Of a stretch of 43,650 nucleotides of DNA, positions 26,701 to 35,862 are shown one piece after another. Numbering within the stretch: position 1 is the first letter of the stretch; each line of letters opens with the position of its first letter. A program made the translations under genes and the position numbers. The DNA is from Gemmatimonadota bacterium. GTDB taxonomy: Bacteria > Gemmatimonadota > Gemmatimonadetes > Gemmatimonadales > Gemmatimonadaceae. Below the pieces are notes generated by a model. That model saw nothing but the letters and a program-made list of their open reading frames with translations, did no database searches and was not told where the DNA came from. The stretch spans positions 1 through 43,650 of the forward strand of contig PMEM01000024.1 in NCBI GenBank assembly GCA_003155795.1. The letters are read 5' to 3'.

Positions 26701-28152
26701 TTATGACTCGCCTTGGGCCTTGCTGAATCCGTCCTTGCCGTCAAAACGCTGAAGCTTCTCGATGTGCACCCACCGATAACTGTTCGAGATGCGTTGCAGC
26801 AGATCCAGGATCTGCGCATCTGTGACATCCGCTCCGACAGCGCCCGATCCGACGAAGCGACACTGATACGCATCAACCAGTGACGTGCCGTGTCCAAGTT
26901 CAGGCCACACGGCGGTGCCGCGATTCGAAATCACCTTGAGGTCCACGCCGGTACCTTTCGCGTGGCGCTGCAGTACGGGGCCGATCTGCGCCGGGTATTC
27001 GAGCGACTCGATGAACACGTCAACTCCCACGACAGCTCTGCTGGTGACGTTCACGTGACCGACTTCCTTGCTCGCCGGCGGGACGTTGATGCGCTCGAAT
27101 TCGCGCGGCTTGGCGAGCTGCGACTTCTTGCCGAGGTTGCTGATAATTGCGTCGGTGAACTCGGTCGTCGATGAAGCCGCGCGCGGTCCTTCCATGTCGC
27201 CGGTGCGCACTCCGCTCTCAAGCGTAACCAGCACTGCATGCTCGATCTCGGATGCGGCATTCCCTTCCCCAACGTGACGCAACAGCATGATGGCACTGAG
27301 AATCAAGGCCGTCGGGTTCGCAAGGTTCTTGCCGGCGATGTCTGGCGCCGATCCGTGCACGGCTTCGAACATCGCGACGTCGCTTCCGATATTTGCTGAT
27401 GGCGCGAAGCCGAGTCCACCGGTCAGTCCGGAGGTGAGATCGCTCAGGATGTCACCGTTCATGTTCGTCGTCAAAATGATGTCGAACTGCTCGGGGTGCA
27501 TCGCAAGTTGATGGGCAGCGTTGTCAACGAGGATGTGACGCGCTTCGATCGATGCGTATTCCTTTGAAATGTCCTCGAACGTATGCTGCACCAGACCTTC
27601 GGTGAACTTCATGATGTTGGACTTGGTTGCGCAGTGAATCTTGTGGCGCCCCTCGGCCATTGCATACTCGAACGCGAATCGGGTGATCTTTTCGCAACCT
27701 GGCCGGGTGATGATCTTGAGGCACTGGGCGACGGCGGGCGTTTCCATGTGCTCGATGCCGGCGTAGAGATCTTCGACGTTTTCGCGGACGACGACGATGT
27801 CGATGTGTCGGCCGGCGTACGGTGTCTTCACTCCCGGCAGCTCACGAACCGGACGGACGTTCGCGAAGGTCTCGAAGAACTTCCGGAGAGTGACGTTCGC
27901 GCTCTTGTTGCCAAAGCCGATCGGGGTCTCGAGCGGTCCCTTGAGGACCAGCCGCGTGCGTTCGACGGATGCGATGGTGTCAGCCGGTACGCCTGACTCG
28001 ACGCCCCGCTGGAATGCTTGCGCGCCGGCAACCTGGACGTCAGGTTCGAGCCGGACGCCTGCCGCGGATATGATTTTGAGGGCGGACGAGACCACTTCGG
28101 GACCGATCCCGTCGCCCGGAAGAACCGTGAGCTTGATTGCAGATGAAGTCAT
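26701..28152 (-). CDS. icd: Isocitrate dehydrogenase, long single-domain type (NADP/NAD)
   Basis: A 483-residue member of the isocitrate/isopropylmalate dehydrogenase family. It oxidises and decarboxylates isocitrate to 2-oxoglutarate in the citric acid cycle. Visible motifs are LPGDGIGPEVV at the start, NKSANVTLRKFFETFANVRP (substrate Ser/Asn and Arg), VVVRENVEDLYAGIEH, the TNMNGDILSDLTSGLTGGLG metal-binding Asp block and AMFEAVHGSAPDIAGKN. A C-terminal extension of about 140 residues (from ERINVPPASK) distinguishes the alphaproteobacterial/Thermus-type enzyme from E. coli Icd. The family is certain; coenzyme preference was not decided. It stands alone, divergent from the Asp-box gene. Confidence 0.93.
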   Translation of the reverse strand: MTSSAIKLTVLPGDGIGPEVVSSALKIISAAGVRLEPDVQVAGAQAFQRGVESGVPADTIASVERTRLVLKGPLETPIGFGNKSANVTLRKFFETFANVRPVRELPGVKTPYAGRHIDIVVVRENVEDLYAGIEHMETPAVAQCLKIITRPGCEKITRFAFEYAMAEGRHKIHCATKSNIMKFTEGLVQHTFEDISKEYASIEARHILVDNAAHQLAMHPEQFDIILTTNMNGDILSDLTSGLTGGLGFAPSANIGSDVAMFEAVHGSAPDIAGKNLANPTALILSAIMLLRHVGEGNAASEIEHAVLVTLESGVRTGDMEGPRAASSTTEFTDAIISNLGKKSQLAKPREFERINVPPASKEVGHVNVTSRAVVGVDVFIESLEYPAQIGPVLQRHAKGTGVDLKVISNRGTAVWPELGHGTSLVDAYQCRFVGSGAVGADVTDAQILDLLQRISNSYRWVHIEKLQRFDGKDGFSKAQGES

Positions 28153-28312
28153 GCGACAAATCTATCCGGGGAGGGCGTCAACTTCACAAACCGGTTCACA
28201 ACACCGAATGGCTGCGGGGCGTAGGCCGGATGTGTAGGTTATGTCTGAGGGACCGGGACTCCCGCTGGGGGTTCCTGATGGCGTGTCGCCGTACATCAAC
28301 GGAGGAGTGCTC

Positions 28313-31300
28313 GTGAAGGTCAGCAGATTATTGGGTGGGCTCGCGTTCGTCGCCTGTTGCCTCGCGCCCCTGGGCGCAGCTCAGGCGCAGTCCACGACTT
28401 ACGACAGTCTCGCGTTTACTGCTCTCAAGTGGCGCGAGCTTGGCCCCTTCATCGGCGGCCGCTCGGTGGCTGTGGGGGGCTCCGACGCTCGACCGCGCGA
28501 ATATTACATCGGCACCACCGGCGGTGGTGTCCAGAAGACAACTGACGGCGGAATCACGTGGAAGGCCGTGACCGACAAGTACTTCGGCGGCACGATCGGC
28601 TCTATTGCGGTGAGCAAGTCGAATCCGGATATCGTTTACGTAGGGACAGGCGAATCACCGATTCGCGGCAACGTCTCGAACGGTGATGGCGTCTTCAAGT
28701 CGACGGATGCCGGCAAGACGTGGAAGTACGTGGGTCTGAAGGAAACGCAGCAGATATCGCGCGTCCGGATCGACCCAAAGAATCCCGACATCGTTTACGT
28801 AGGCGCGCAGGGACACGTGTGGGGCCCAAATCCGGAGCGCGGGGTCTACAAGACTGTCGATGGTGGCAAGACGTGGAAGAAGATTCTCTTCCGGAACGAT
28901 TCCACTGGTATTACAGACCTGGAAATCGATCCGTTCGATTCTCAAACGATCTACGCGGCATTCTGGCAAGCGTATCGCCAGCCGTGGAAGCTCGTCTCCG
29001 GCGGCGCGGGCAGCGGGATCTTCAAGTCAACTGACGGCGGAGACCACTGGACCGAGATCACGCGCAACAAGGGGTTGCCGGAGGGAATCATCGGCAACAT
29101 CGGGATCACGGCGTCGCCGGTAAAGGCGGGACGTCTCTGGGCAATCATCGAGGCCGATTCAGGCGGTGTGTTCCGCTCCGACGACGCCGGCGCAACGTGG
29201 ACAAAACTGAACACGGAGCGCACGCTCCGGCAGCGGGCGTGGTACTACACACGCATCTTCGCGGATCCCAAGAACGCAGATGAAGTCTACGTCACCAACG
29301 TTGGTTTCTACCGTTCGCTGGACGGCGGCAAGACGTTCAAGTCGATCAGCGTTCCACACGGTGACAATCACGATCTCTGGATTGCATCGAACGATCCGCA
29401 ACGCATGATCGAATCGAATGATGGCGGTGCGACGGTTACGATCGATGGCGGTGCGACATGGACGCCGGAGTATCAGGCGACTGGCCAGTTCTACCACGTT
29501 GAGACGACTACAAATTTCCCGTACCGCGTCTGCGGCGCGCAGCAGGATCGCTCTACGCTGTGCGGGCCGAGCAGGAAGGAAGGCGGAATCGGCGTTGCGG
29601 ACTGGTATGACGTAGGAGGCGGTGAAAGCGGTTACATCGCAGTGCGGCCCGATTCGCCGAACGTTGTGTTTGCCGGATCGTACGGCGGTCTTCTGACGCG
29701 CTACGATGTGAACACCGGCTTGAGCCGCGACGTGAATCCGTGGCCGGATAATCCGATGGGTCACGATGCCAAGGACGCGAAGTATCGCTTCCAGTGGACG
29801 TTCCCGATCGTGCTGTCGCCGCACAATCCGAGCATCATGTACATGGGCAGCAGTGTGGTCTTCAAGTCGACTGACGAGGGCCAGCACTGGACTGCGATCA
29901 GCCCGGATCTCACGCGACACGACCCCAGTACACTCGGGGCATCTGGCGGACCGATCACCAAGGACCAGACTTCGGTCGAGTACTACGGGACAGTCTTCGC
30001 GATTGCGGAGTCGCCGGTTCAGGCCGGTCTGATCTGGACAGGGTCGGATGATGGTCTGATCTACATCACGCGCGATGCTGGAAAGTCATGGACCAACGTG
30101 ACGCCAAAGGATCTGCCGGAGTGGACGCGTATTTCCATAATCGAGCCATCGCACTACACAGCAGGAACGGCGTACGTCGCGGCGAACCGTTATCAACTTG
30201 AAGACATGCAACCGTATCTGTACAAGACTACGGATTACGGCAAGACGTGGACGAAGATCGTCAACGGTATTGGCAACACGGAGTTCACACGTACGATCCG
30301 TGAAGATCCCGTACGTCGAGGTCTGCTGTTCGCCGGTACCGAGCGTGACGTCTGGGTTTCATTCAACGATGGCGCGAACTGGCAATCACTCCGGCGGAAT
30401 CTGCCGATTGTGCCGGTTCATGATCTGGCTATAAAGGACGGCGATCTGATCGCCGCGACGCACGGCCGCGGTTTCTGGATAATGGATGACATTTCCACAC
30501 TGCGACAGATCACGCCTGCAATCATGGCTTCGACCGCTCACCTGTTCGCGCCGCGCAAGGTATATCGCACGAATTTCTACGGCGGTGGAAGCAGCGGTGC
30601 TACGGGGAGCCCGCCGAGCGCAGCGAATCCGGTGTCTGGCGCAGTAGTGTATTACTGGGTCAAGTCGCCGAAGCAGGTTGTGACGCTCGATTTCCTGGAT
30701 CCTAAAGGAAACGTGATCCGTCACTTTTCGAGCGAACAGGACTCGACGCAGCGCGCAGACAGCATCGACGCTGCGGCCAAACGAGTTGCGATGCGTGACA
30801 GCCTCGAAAAGGCGGGCGTGAGCCGCGACAGCATTGCCAAGTTGATGCGCGCGGGCGCCGCTGGTCAACCGGCGCGAGGTGGTGGTCGCCGCGGTAGTCC
30901 GCAAACGGCACGCGTAGCGAACAAGGCTGGTCTCAACACATTCGACTGGAACCTGCGCTATCCCGACGCTGCCGCGTTCAAGGGACTGGTGTTCTGGGGC
31001 GGCGGTGTGACGGGCCCGATGGCTCCTCCGGGAACGTACTCCGTACGAATGACGACTGGTGGCGTGACTCAGACGCAGAAGTTCGAACTCCTAAAGGATC
31101 CGCGCACCACCGCGACGCAGCACGATCTGGATGAGCAGTTTGCATTCCTTATCAAGATCCGCGACACGTTGAGTGCGGCGAATAACGCTGTCCGGACAGT
31201 GCGCAACGTTCGGTACCAGGTGGACGAGGCTGCGAAGGGCCTCTCGGGTGCCGATCGCGCTGCATTTGATCAGCAGAGCAAGCCGGTGATGCAGAAGCTC

Positions 31301-31648
31301 ACGACGATAGAAGAAGCGATCTATCAAACGCAGAGTCATGCGAGCGAGGATCCACTCAACTTCCCAATCCGGCTCAACAACAAGATTGCAGCACTCGGCA
31401 GTGATGTCGGCGGCGCGGCTTATCGACCGACGGATCAGGCTTTCGAGGTTTATAAACTCTTATCCGCACAGCTCGATGTTCAGCTGCGCGCACTTCACAC
31501 AACGCTGGGAGAGTTGAAGGGAGTCAACAGCTTCCTCGCGTCGCACGGTGGAAAGGCGATAGTGCCGAGCACCGCGGAGGTTAAGGGCGAGGACAGTCCG
31601 CCGCTGGATGATGGAGACGCGGATATGGACGCCGATACGGATCGGTAG
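28313..31648 (+). CDS. Large secreted Asp-box (BNR/sortilin-like beta-propeller) protein
   Basis: An 1111-residue exported protein. GTG 28313 has GGAGGAG just upstream and gives a clean signal peptide (LLGGLAFVACCLAPLGAAQA-Q); the open frame extends to 28241 but lacks these features. I count about eleven Asp-box motifs (S/T-x-D-x-G-x-T-W type), for example KTTDGGITWK, KSTDAGKTWK, RSDDAGATWTK and KTTDYGKTWTK, consistent with two beta-propellers of the VPS10/sortilin-like superfamily. From about residue 765 the protein changes to a linker and beta domain with an Asp/Arg/Gly-rich insert, then a helical C-terminal region and an acidic tail. Similar proteins are frequently annotated as glycosyl hydrolases in Bacteroidota and Gemmatimonadota, but I see no sialidase catalytic set. 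The function is probably surface binding or processing, and remains unknown. Confidence 0.85.
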   Translation: MKVSRLLGGLAFVACCLAPLGAAQAQSTTYDSLAFTALKWRELGPFIGGRSVAVGGSDARPREYYIGTTGGGVQKTTDGGITWKAVTDKYFGGTIGSIAVSKSNPDIVYVGTGESPIRGNVSNGDGVFKSTDAGKTWKYVGLKETQQISRVRIDPKNPDIVYVGAQGHVWGPNPERGVYKTVDGGKTWKKILFRNDSTGITDLEIDPFDSQTIYAAFWQAYRQPWKLVSGGAGSGIFKSTDGGDHWTEITRNKGLPEGIIGNIGITASPVKAGRLWAIIEADSGGVFRSDDAGATWTKLNTERTLRQRAWYYTRIFADPKNADEVYVTNVGFYRSLDGGKTFKSISVPHGDNHDLWIASNDPQRMIESNDGGATVTIDGGATWTPEYQATGQFYHVETTTNFPYRVCGAQQDRSTLCGPSRKEGGIGVADWYDVGGGESGYIAVRPDSPNVVFAGSYGGLLTRYDVNTGLSRDVNPWPDNPMGHDAKDAKYRFQWTFPIVLSPHNPSIMYMGSSVVFKSTDEGQHWTAISPDLTRHDPSTLGASGGPITKDQTSVEYYGTVFAIAESPVQAGLIWTGSDDGLIYITRDAGKSWTNVTPKDLPEWTRISIIEPSHYTAGTAYVAANRYQLEDMQPYLYKTTDYGKTWTKIVNGIGNTEFTRTIREDPVRRGLLFAGTERDVWVSFNDGANWQSLRRNLPIVPVHDLAIKDGDLIAATHGRGFWIMDDISTLRQITPAIMASTAHLFAPRKVYRTNFYGGGSSGATGSPPSAANPVSGAVVYYWVKSPKQVVTLDFLDPKGNVIRHFSSEQDSTQRADSIDAAAKRVAMRDSLEKAGVSRDSIAKLMRAGAAGQPARGGGRRGSPQTARVANKAGLNTFDWNLRYPDAAAFKGLVFWGGGVTGPMAPPGTYSVRMTTGGVTQTQKFELLKDPRTTATQHDLDEQFAFLIKIRDTLSAANNAVRTVRNVRYQVDEAAKGLSGADRAAFDQQSKPVMQKLTTIEEAIYQTQSHASEDPLNFPIRLNNKIAALGSDVGGAAYRPTDQAFEVYKLLSAQLDVQLRALHTTLGELKGVNSFLASHGGKAIVPSTAEVKGEDSPPLDDGDADMDADTDR

Positions 31649-31682
31649 GCAGGCGTGGGTCAAAGGCTATAATGGATTGAGA

Positions 31683-31718
31683 GACGTCATCCCCGCGAGC
31701 GCGGGGGTGGCGTCTTTT
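31683..31718 (+). terminator. Intrinsic terminator after the Asp-box gene
   Basis: A 14-bp stem (31683-31696 with 31701-31714, two G-U pairs), loop GAGC, then TTTT. It lies 35 bases after the stop codon. Its stem core CATCCCCGCG belongs to the same palindromic repeat family as 26661-26693, so a mobile-type repeat appears to have been adopted as terminator. Confidence 0.75.
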
Positions 31719-31739
31719 GGTGTAACTGACCCTCGTCCG

Positions 31740-31924
31740 TGGATCCCGACCTTCGGCGGGATGACTACTCCTTCGGCGGTGACTGGCCCTCGTCCATGGA
31801 TCCCGACCTTCGGCGGGATGACTGCAACGTGGATCCCGACCTTCGGCGGGATGACTGCAACCTGGATCCCGACCTTCGGCGGGATGACGGCTTTCGGCGG
31901 GATGACGGCTTTCGGCGGGATGAC
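31740..31924. repeat. Tandem array of palindromic units
   Basis: Four copies of a 26-bp unit (31740-31765, 31797-31822, 31830-31855, 31863-31888) followed by two shortened 18-bp copies (31889-31906, 31907-31924). Each full unit contains ATCCCG-ACCTTCGG-CGGGAT, which folds into a hairpin. Spacing between starts is 57, 33 and 33 bp. The array lies between the Asp-box gene terminator and the tRNA gene. Open frames through it code only for repeated RDD-type peptides and are not considered genes. It resembles REP-like dispersed palindromes amplified in place. Confidence 0.85.
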
Positions 31925-31981
31925 AGGTTTCGGCGCCCATTTCGCGGCCGGGCGGTTATTTTACATGGTCGATAGATAGTC

Positions 31982-32055
31982 GCGCGCGTAGCTCAGCTGG
32001 ATAGAGCGTCGGCCTCCGGAGCCGAAGGTCGTGGGTTCGAATCCCGCCGCGCGCA
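31982..32055 (+). tRNA. tRNA-Arg, anticodon CCG
   Basis: A complete cloverleaf. The 7-bp acceptor is GCGCGCG (31982-31988) with CGCGCGC (32048-32054); D stem GCTC/GAGC; anticodon stem TCGGC/GCCGA around loop CTCCGGA (anticodon CCG at 32016-32018); T stem GTGGG/CCCGC around TTCGAAT; discriminator A. CCA is not encoded. It reads CGG codons. Confidence 0.96.
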
Positions 32056-32127
32056 CTGCATTCCCGCCCGTCCCTGCAGTAGTAACGTGTCCTTCGCAGG
32101 CCCGACTCCGGCACCCCTCCCCGCCGC

Positions 32128-33075
32128 ATGCCACGCGCCGAAAACTGGTCTCAGCTAAAAGTTGGAATTCTTGTACTTCTTGGGATCGTCGCGGTTGTAT
32201 TCGCGGTGATGCGGTTTGCGCGCATCGGAGGGCTGCACGGCGACACTTCCCGCATCTACATGGTGACTGACATTGCCGCCGGGGTCCTGAACGGCACGGA
32301 GGTCCGGCTGGCAGGGCAGAAGGTGGGGTTGGTGGAATCGGTCCAACTGCGGCCTCCGTCTGCGGATACGACCGAGCGCGTCGCGATCAGCATGGACGTC
32401 CTGGATACCTACCTCCGATACATCCGGCGCAATTCGGATGTTCAGATCCAGCCAAGTGGACGGGTCGTTGGCAGCCCGGTCATCTCGATAACGATGGGAA
32501 CTATCCAATCGCCTCCAATAAAGCCGGGGGACACACTACGGGCGCGGACCCAGATCGAAGCGCGTTCAGGAATCGCGGACGCTTCTTCACTAGCGGACAG
32601 CGTGACCGGAATTGGAGCGAGCATATCGACGTTGAAGACCGAGTTCGATACGACACTTGGCGATGTGGCGTCGCTCCGCAAGTTGTCGGTAAAGCAGGCC
32701 GAGGCGGTTCACGTCGCCATGGACAATTTTGCCGACCGCGCGCTGGCCTCGAAGGGAACAATCGCGAGCCTGATCCGCGACACAGCCAGTCTTCGTAAGC
32801 AGACCACCCGTGTGAGCGCTCTCGCCGATTCAATTGGCGCTGCGGCATCTACCAGCAGTGGCGAATTTGGTCGATTCAGACGAGACTCTACACTCGTAGT
32901 TCAGGCCCGAAGTACGATGGCCTCTGTAGCGGAATTGCGGGCAAGCGTCGCCCGCTACGCCGGCAAATCGAGTGAAGGGGTAGCGCTCGCTAACCAGCTT
33001 GATATTACGAACGCAAAGCTGGATTCAATCGTGATGGATGCCAAGAAGCATCCGCTGCGCTACCTCGCCTTCTGA
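32128..33075 (+). CDS. MlaD/MCE-domain protein
   Basis: A 315-residue protein with one N-terminal membrane helix ([19 protein letters not shown]) and a single MCE domain (about residues 40-115: [25 protein letters not shown] and [10 protein letters not shown]). The rest is helical with coiled-coil tendency ([20 protein letters not shown] and onward). MCE proteins form periplasmic hexamers that carry phospholipids between membranes, usually with an MlaE permease and MlaF ATPase. Neither partner is next to it here, so it must work with components encoded elsewhere. It is followed after 52 bp by rho; they could share a transcript. Confidence 0.88.
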   Translation: MPRAENWSQLKVGILVLLGIVAVVFAVMRFARIGGLHGDTSRIYMVTDIAAGVLNGTEVRLAGQKVGLVESVQLRPPSADTTERVAISMDVLDTYLRYIRRNSDVQIQPSGRVVGSPVISITMGTIQSPPIKPGDTLRARTQIEARSGIADASSLADSVTGIGASISTLKTEFDTTLGDVASLRKLSVKQAEAVHVAMDNFADRALASKGTIASLIRDTASLRKQTTRVSALADSIGAAASTSSGEFGRFRRDSTLVVQARSTMASVAELRASVARYAGKSSEGVALANQLDITNAKLDSIVMDAKKHPLRYLAF

Positions 33076-33089
33076 CAGCGCCGGCAACA

Positions 33090-33117
33090 ACATCAATACA
33101 CACATCAATACACACAT
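33090..33117 (+). promoter_or_regulatory. CA-rich tandem repeat in the rho leader
   Basis: The 12-base unit ACATCAATACAC occurs twice in a row, followed by ACAT, ending ten bases before the rho start codon. The segment is almost free of G and should be unstructured in RNA. No Shine-Dalgarno sequence lies between it and the GTG. A role in Rho autoregulation or in loading ribosomes without SD is possible. Confidence 0.45.
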
Positions 33118-33127
33118 AGCGACTTTT

Positions 33128-34381
33128 GTGGAGATAGCAGAACTAAAACGGCAGACCGTCACTGAACTGCAGAACATGGCCGACGGACTTCAGGTGGATC
33201 ATCCTGAAGGGATGACCAAGCCCGAGCTGATTCTCAAGATCGGGCAGAGTTTGCTCGATGCAGGAGTGTCGTTGCGCGCGGAGGGAGTACTCGAAATTCT
33301 CCCTGAAGGCTACGGATTTCTGCGCAGTCAGGACTGGAGTTATCTGGCCGGACCCGACGACGTGTATGTGTCGCCGTCGCAGATCAAACGGTTTGATTTG
33401 CGAACGGGCGACGAAATTTTTGGTGAAGTCCGGCCGCCCAAGCCGTGGGAGAAATATCTCGCGCTCCTGCGTGTCGAACAGATCAACGGCCTCGATCCAG
33501 ACACGTCCAGGATACGCGTCCCTTTCGATTCATTGAGACCGCAGTATCCCGATACACGTTTGAAGTTGGAAACGGCGGATGGCGATCTCAGCATGCGCGT
33601 TGTTGATATCATGACGCCGATTGGCAAGGGACAGCGCGGGCTGATCGTTGCACCGCCGCGCGCCGGAAAAACGATCCTGCTGACCAAGATGGCCAACGCG
33701 ATTTCCGAGAATCATCCGGAAGTCCGGATCATCATGCTGCTGATCGACGAGCGACCGGAAGAGGTGACCGAGATCAAGGCAACGGTACCGGGCGCGGAGA
33801 TCATAAGCTCCACATTCGACGAAGACGCCGCGCGACACGTGCAGGTCTCGGAGATGGTGCTTCAGAAAGCGAAAAGGCTCGTCGAGGCTGGTCACGATGT
33901 TGTGATTCTGCTCGATTCAATCACCCGGTTCGCCAGAGCGCACAATACCGTCGCACCAACCACGGGGAAAATTCTCTCCGGCGGTGTGGAAGCTACAGCG
34001 CTCCAGAAGCCGAAGGCGTTTTTCGGCACTGCCCGAAACATCGCTGGCGGCGGTTCTCTCACGATAATCGCGACTGCGTTGATCGAAACCGGCTCGCGAA
34101 TGGACGACGTGATCTTCGAGGAGTTCAAGGGCACCGGCAACATGGAACTGGTGCTCGACCGCAAGATCGCCGATCGGCGCATTTACCCGGCGATTGATGT
34201 GTTCAAATCGGGAACCCGGAAGGAAGAACTGTTGCTGGACCAGAGTGAAATAAATCGCACTACACTGCTCCGCCAGTTCCTCGCTGACATGCCAGAAACG
34301 GATGCGATCGACTTTCTCCTCAAGCAGTTGTCGCGCACGAAGAACAACGCCGAGTTCTTCCGCAAGATGGCAGAAGGTTGA
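33128..34381 (+). CDS. rho: Transcription termination factor Rho
   Basis: A 417-residue RNA-dependent ATPase that ends transcription. The N-terminus reads [19 protein letters not shown], matching the usual Rho start, so GTG 33128 is preferred to the longer frame from 33038. The RNA-binding cold-shock-like domain has [16 protein letters not shown] and [13 protein letters not shown]. The ATPase domain has Walker [42 protein letters not shown] (Walker B), [20 protein letters not shown] (Q-loop side) and [14 protein letters not shown]. There is no inserted domain; length equals the common Rho size. It overlaps the next gene (TGATG). Confidence 0.97.
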   Translation: MEIAELKRQTVTELQNMADGLQVDHPEGMTKPELILKIGQSLLDAGVSLRAEGVLEILPEGYGFLRSQDWSYLAGPDDVYVSPSQIKRFDLRTGDEIFGEVRPPKPWEKYLALLRVEQINGLDPDTSRIRVPFDSLRPQYPDTRLKLETADGDLSMRVVDIMTPIGKGQRGLIVAPPRAGKTILLTKMANAISENHPEVRIIMLLIDERPEEVTEIKATVPGAEIISSTFDEDAARHVQVSEMVLQKAKRLVEAGHDVVILLDSITRFARAHNTVAPTTGKILSGGVEATALQKPKAFFGTARNIAGGGSLTIIATALIETGSRMDDVIFEEFKGTGNMELVLDRKIADRRIYPAIDVFKSGTRKEELLLDQSEINRTTLLRQFLADMPETDAIDFLLKQLSRTKNNAEFFRKMAEG

Positions 34382-34809
34382 TGGCCGGCTTGCGCGGTCG
34401 GCTGATGGCTGTTGATTATGGTGACAAGCGAGTCGGTCTCGCGATCAGCGATCCGACGGGCACAATCGCATCACCCGCGGGTTTCATAGAGCGCCGAGCT
34501 GGCAAGCGGCCACCTGTTGCGGAACTCATCCGTCGGGCAGAGGCGTTGGAGGCAGAGGGATTTGTGCTCGGTTTACCGTTGGACGGTTCTGGCGAGGAAA
34601 CAGCACGGTGTGCTGAAGTGCGCGTCGTCGGCGAAGCACTTTTGAAGCGAACGGGATTGCCGGTGCGGTACGTCGACGAGCGATACACGACATCGGCTGC
34701 TCTGCGAAGCGTGCGTGACATGGGCGGCTCCACAAAGGGGCGCAAGGGAGACGTGGATGCGATGGCCGCCGCGTTGCTTTTACAGCACGCGCTGAGTCTT
34801 CCTGGCTAG
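34381..34809 (+). CDS. ruvX: Holliday junction resolvase-like / pre-16S rRNA nuclease RuvX (YqgF)
   Basis: A 142-residue RNase H-fold protein. MAVDYGDKRVGLAISD carries the first catalytic Asp, LGLPLDGSGEETARC the middle block, and VDERYTTSAA and KGDVDAMAAALLLQ the final acidic residues. In E. coli this essential protein trims the 5' end of 16S rRNA; resolvase activity has also been suggested. ATG 34381 shares its A with the rho stop codon; an internal ATG at 34405 would remove eight residues. It is probably co-transcribed with rho and mltG. Confidence 0.92.
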   Translation: MAGLRGRLMAVDYGDKRVGLAISDPTGTIASPAGFIERRAGKRPPVAELIRRAEALEAEGFVLGLPLDGSGEETARCAEVRVVGEALLKRTGLPVRYVDERYTTSAALRSVRDMGGSTKGRKGDVDAMAAALLLQHALSLPG

Positions 34810-34813
34810 CACA

Positions 34814-35833
34814 ATGCGACACCATTTCCTATCCAGATCAGTGCAGTTCGCGGCAATCTCGGCTGCCTTGCTGGTCAGCGGCTGCGCGGGGCCGTCTGGA
34901 GACCCCGTACGCGTAATCATCCCGCGTGGTGCGACGTTCCGGGTCGCTGCAGACTCGATGTCGTCCGCGGGTGTAATCGGATCGCCTCTCGCCTTCCGGA
35001 TATATGCACGCGCGCGAGGACGCGACCGACAGATTCAGGCGGGAACCTACGTGCTCAGACACGGAACGCGCTGGAACGACCTGCTGCGAGCCATGAACGG
35101 CGGCGTCGGGGTCATCAATCGCGTGACTATCCCCGAAGGATTCACGATCGCCCAGATCACGCCGGTGCTTGTTCGCGCGCTCGACGCATCTCCCGATTCC
35201 GTCGATGCGGCGGTCCGTGATTCCGCACTTCGCGCGCGGGTGGGCGATCCAGCTGCGACACTCGAGGGTTATCTCTTTCCCGACACGTACGTCTTTGCGC
35301 CGGGAACGTCGGCGCGCGAGGCGGTGACGGAGATGGTGAAACGTTTCGAGCGCGAATGGAAGCCGGAGTATGATGCGCAAGCCGTCGCGCTCGGCTACAG
35401 CCGGCACCAGATCGTCACGATGGCCTCCATCGTCGAAAAGGAAGCTCGGGTGCCATCGGAGCGACCGGTGATCGCGGCCGTGTATTACAACCGGTTGAAG
35501 GACGGCATGCTACTCCAGGCGGATCCGACGATTCAGTATGTGCTGGGGCGCCACACCGATCGCGTCCTGTATCGCGATCTTGCGATCGATTCACCGTACA
35601 ACACATATCTGCACGCCGGTCTTCCACCCGGTCCGATCGCTTCACCGGGCGGCGCGAGCCTGCGCGCCGCACTGGCGCCCGCGAGCGTCCCGTATCTGTA
35701 CTTTGTCGCTGCGCCAGACGGTCACCACGAATTCCGGACATCACTCGCTCAACACGAGCAGGCCAAGCGAGCGATCAAGGCCGAAAGAGGCGCTGACAGC
35801 GCTGCCAAGCTACGAGCGTCACGGGGTCTGTAA
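34814..35833 (+). CDS. mltG: Endolytic murein transglycosylase MltG-like, predicted lipoprotein
   Basis: A 339-residue YceG-like protein that cleaves nascent glycan strands and so ends peptidoglycan chain synthesis. A LysM-like region (PRGATFRVAADSMSSAGVI) leads to the catalytic domain with VTIPEGFTIAQI, EGYLFPDTYVF, ASIVEKEA (204-211, catalytic Glu motif), AAVYYNRLKDGMLLQADPT and SPYNTYLHAGLPPGPI. The usual N-terminal membrane anchor is replaced by a lipoprotein signal (AISAALLVSGC, Cys24). Thus it may be held by lipid rather than by a helix. It starts four bases after ruvX. Confidence 0.93.
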   Translation: MRHHFLSRSVQFAAISAALLVSGCAGPSGDPVRVIIPRGATFRVAADSMSSAGVIGSPLAFRIYARARGRDRQIQAGTYVLRHGTRWNDLLRAMNGGVGVINRVTIPEGFTIAQITPVLVRALDASPDSVDAAVRDSALRARVGDPAATLEGYLFPDTYVFAPGTSAREAVTEMVKRFEREWKPEYDAQAVALGYSRHQIVTMASIVEKEARVPSERPVIAAVYYNRLKDGMLLQADPTIQYVLGRHTDRVLYRDLAIDSPYNTYLHAGLPPGPIASPGGASLRAALAPASVPYLYFVAAPDGHHEFRTSLAQHEQAKRAIKAERGADSAAKLRASRGL

Positions 35834-35862
35834 AGGCCCGAGGCGTCTGTCACTGCGCGTTA

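Noticed and set aside
31668..31673. Perfect TATAAT box
   Set aside because: No -35 element at 16-18 bp and a terminator follows within 50 bases, so it is not a convincing tRNA promoter.
31740..31924. Possible CRISPR array
   Set aside because: Units are separated by 7 to 31 bp of repeat-derived sequence, spacers are not unique and no cas genes are near.
31608..31979. Open frames coding for repeated RDD and GGMT peptides
   Set aside because: They arise from the tandem palindromic repeat, begin inside the previous gene or lack a ribosome binding site.
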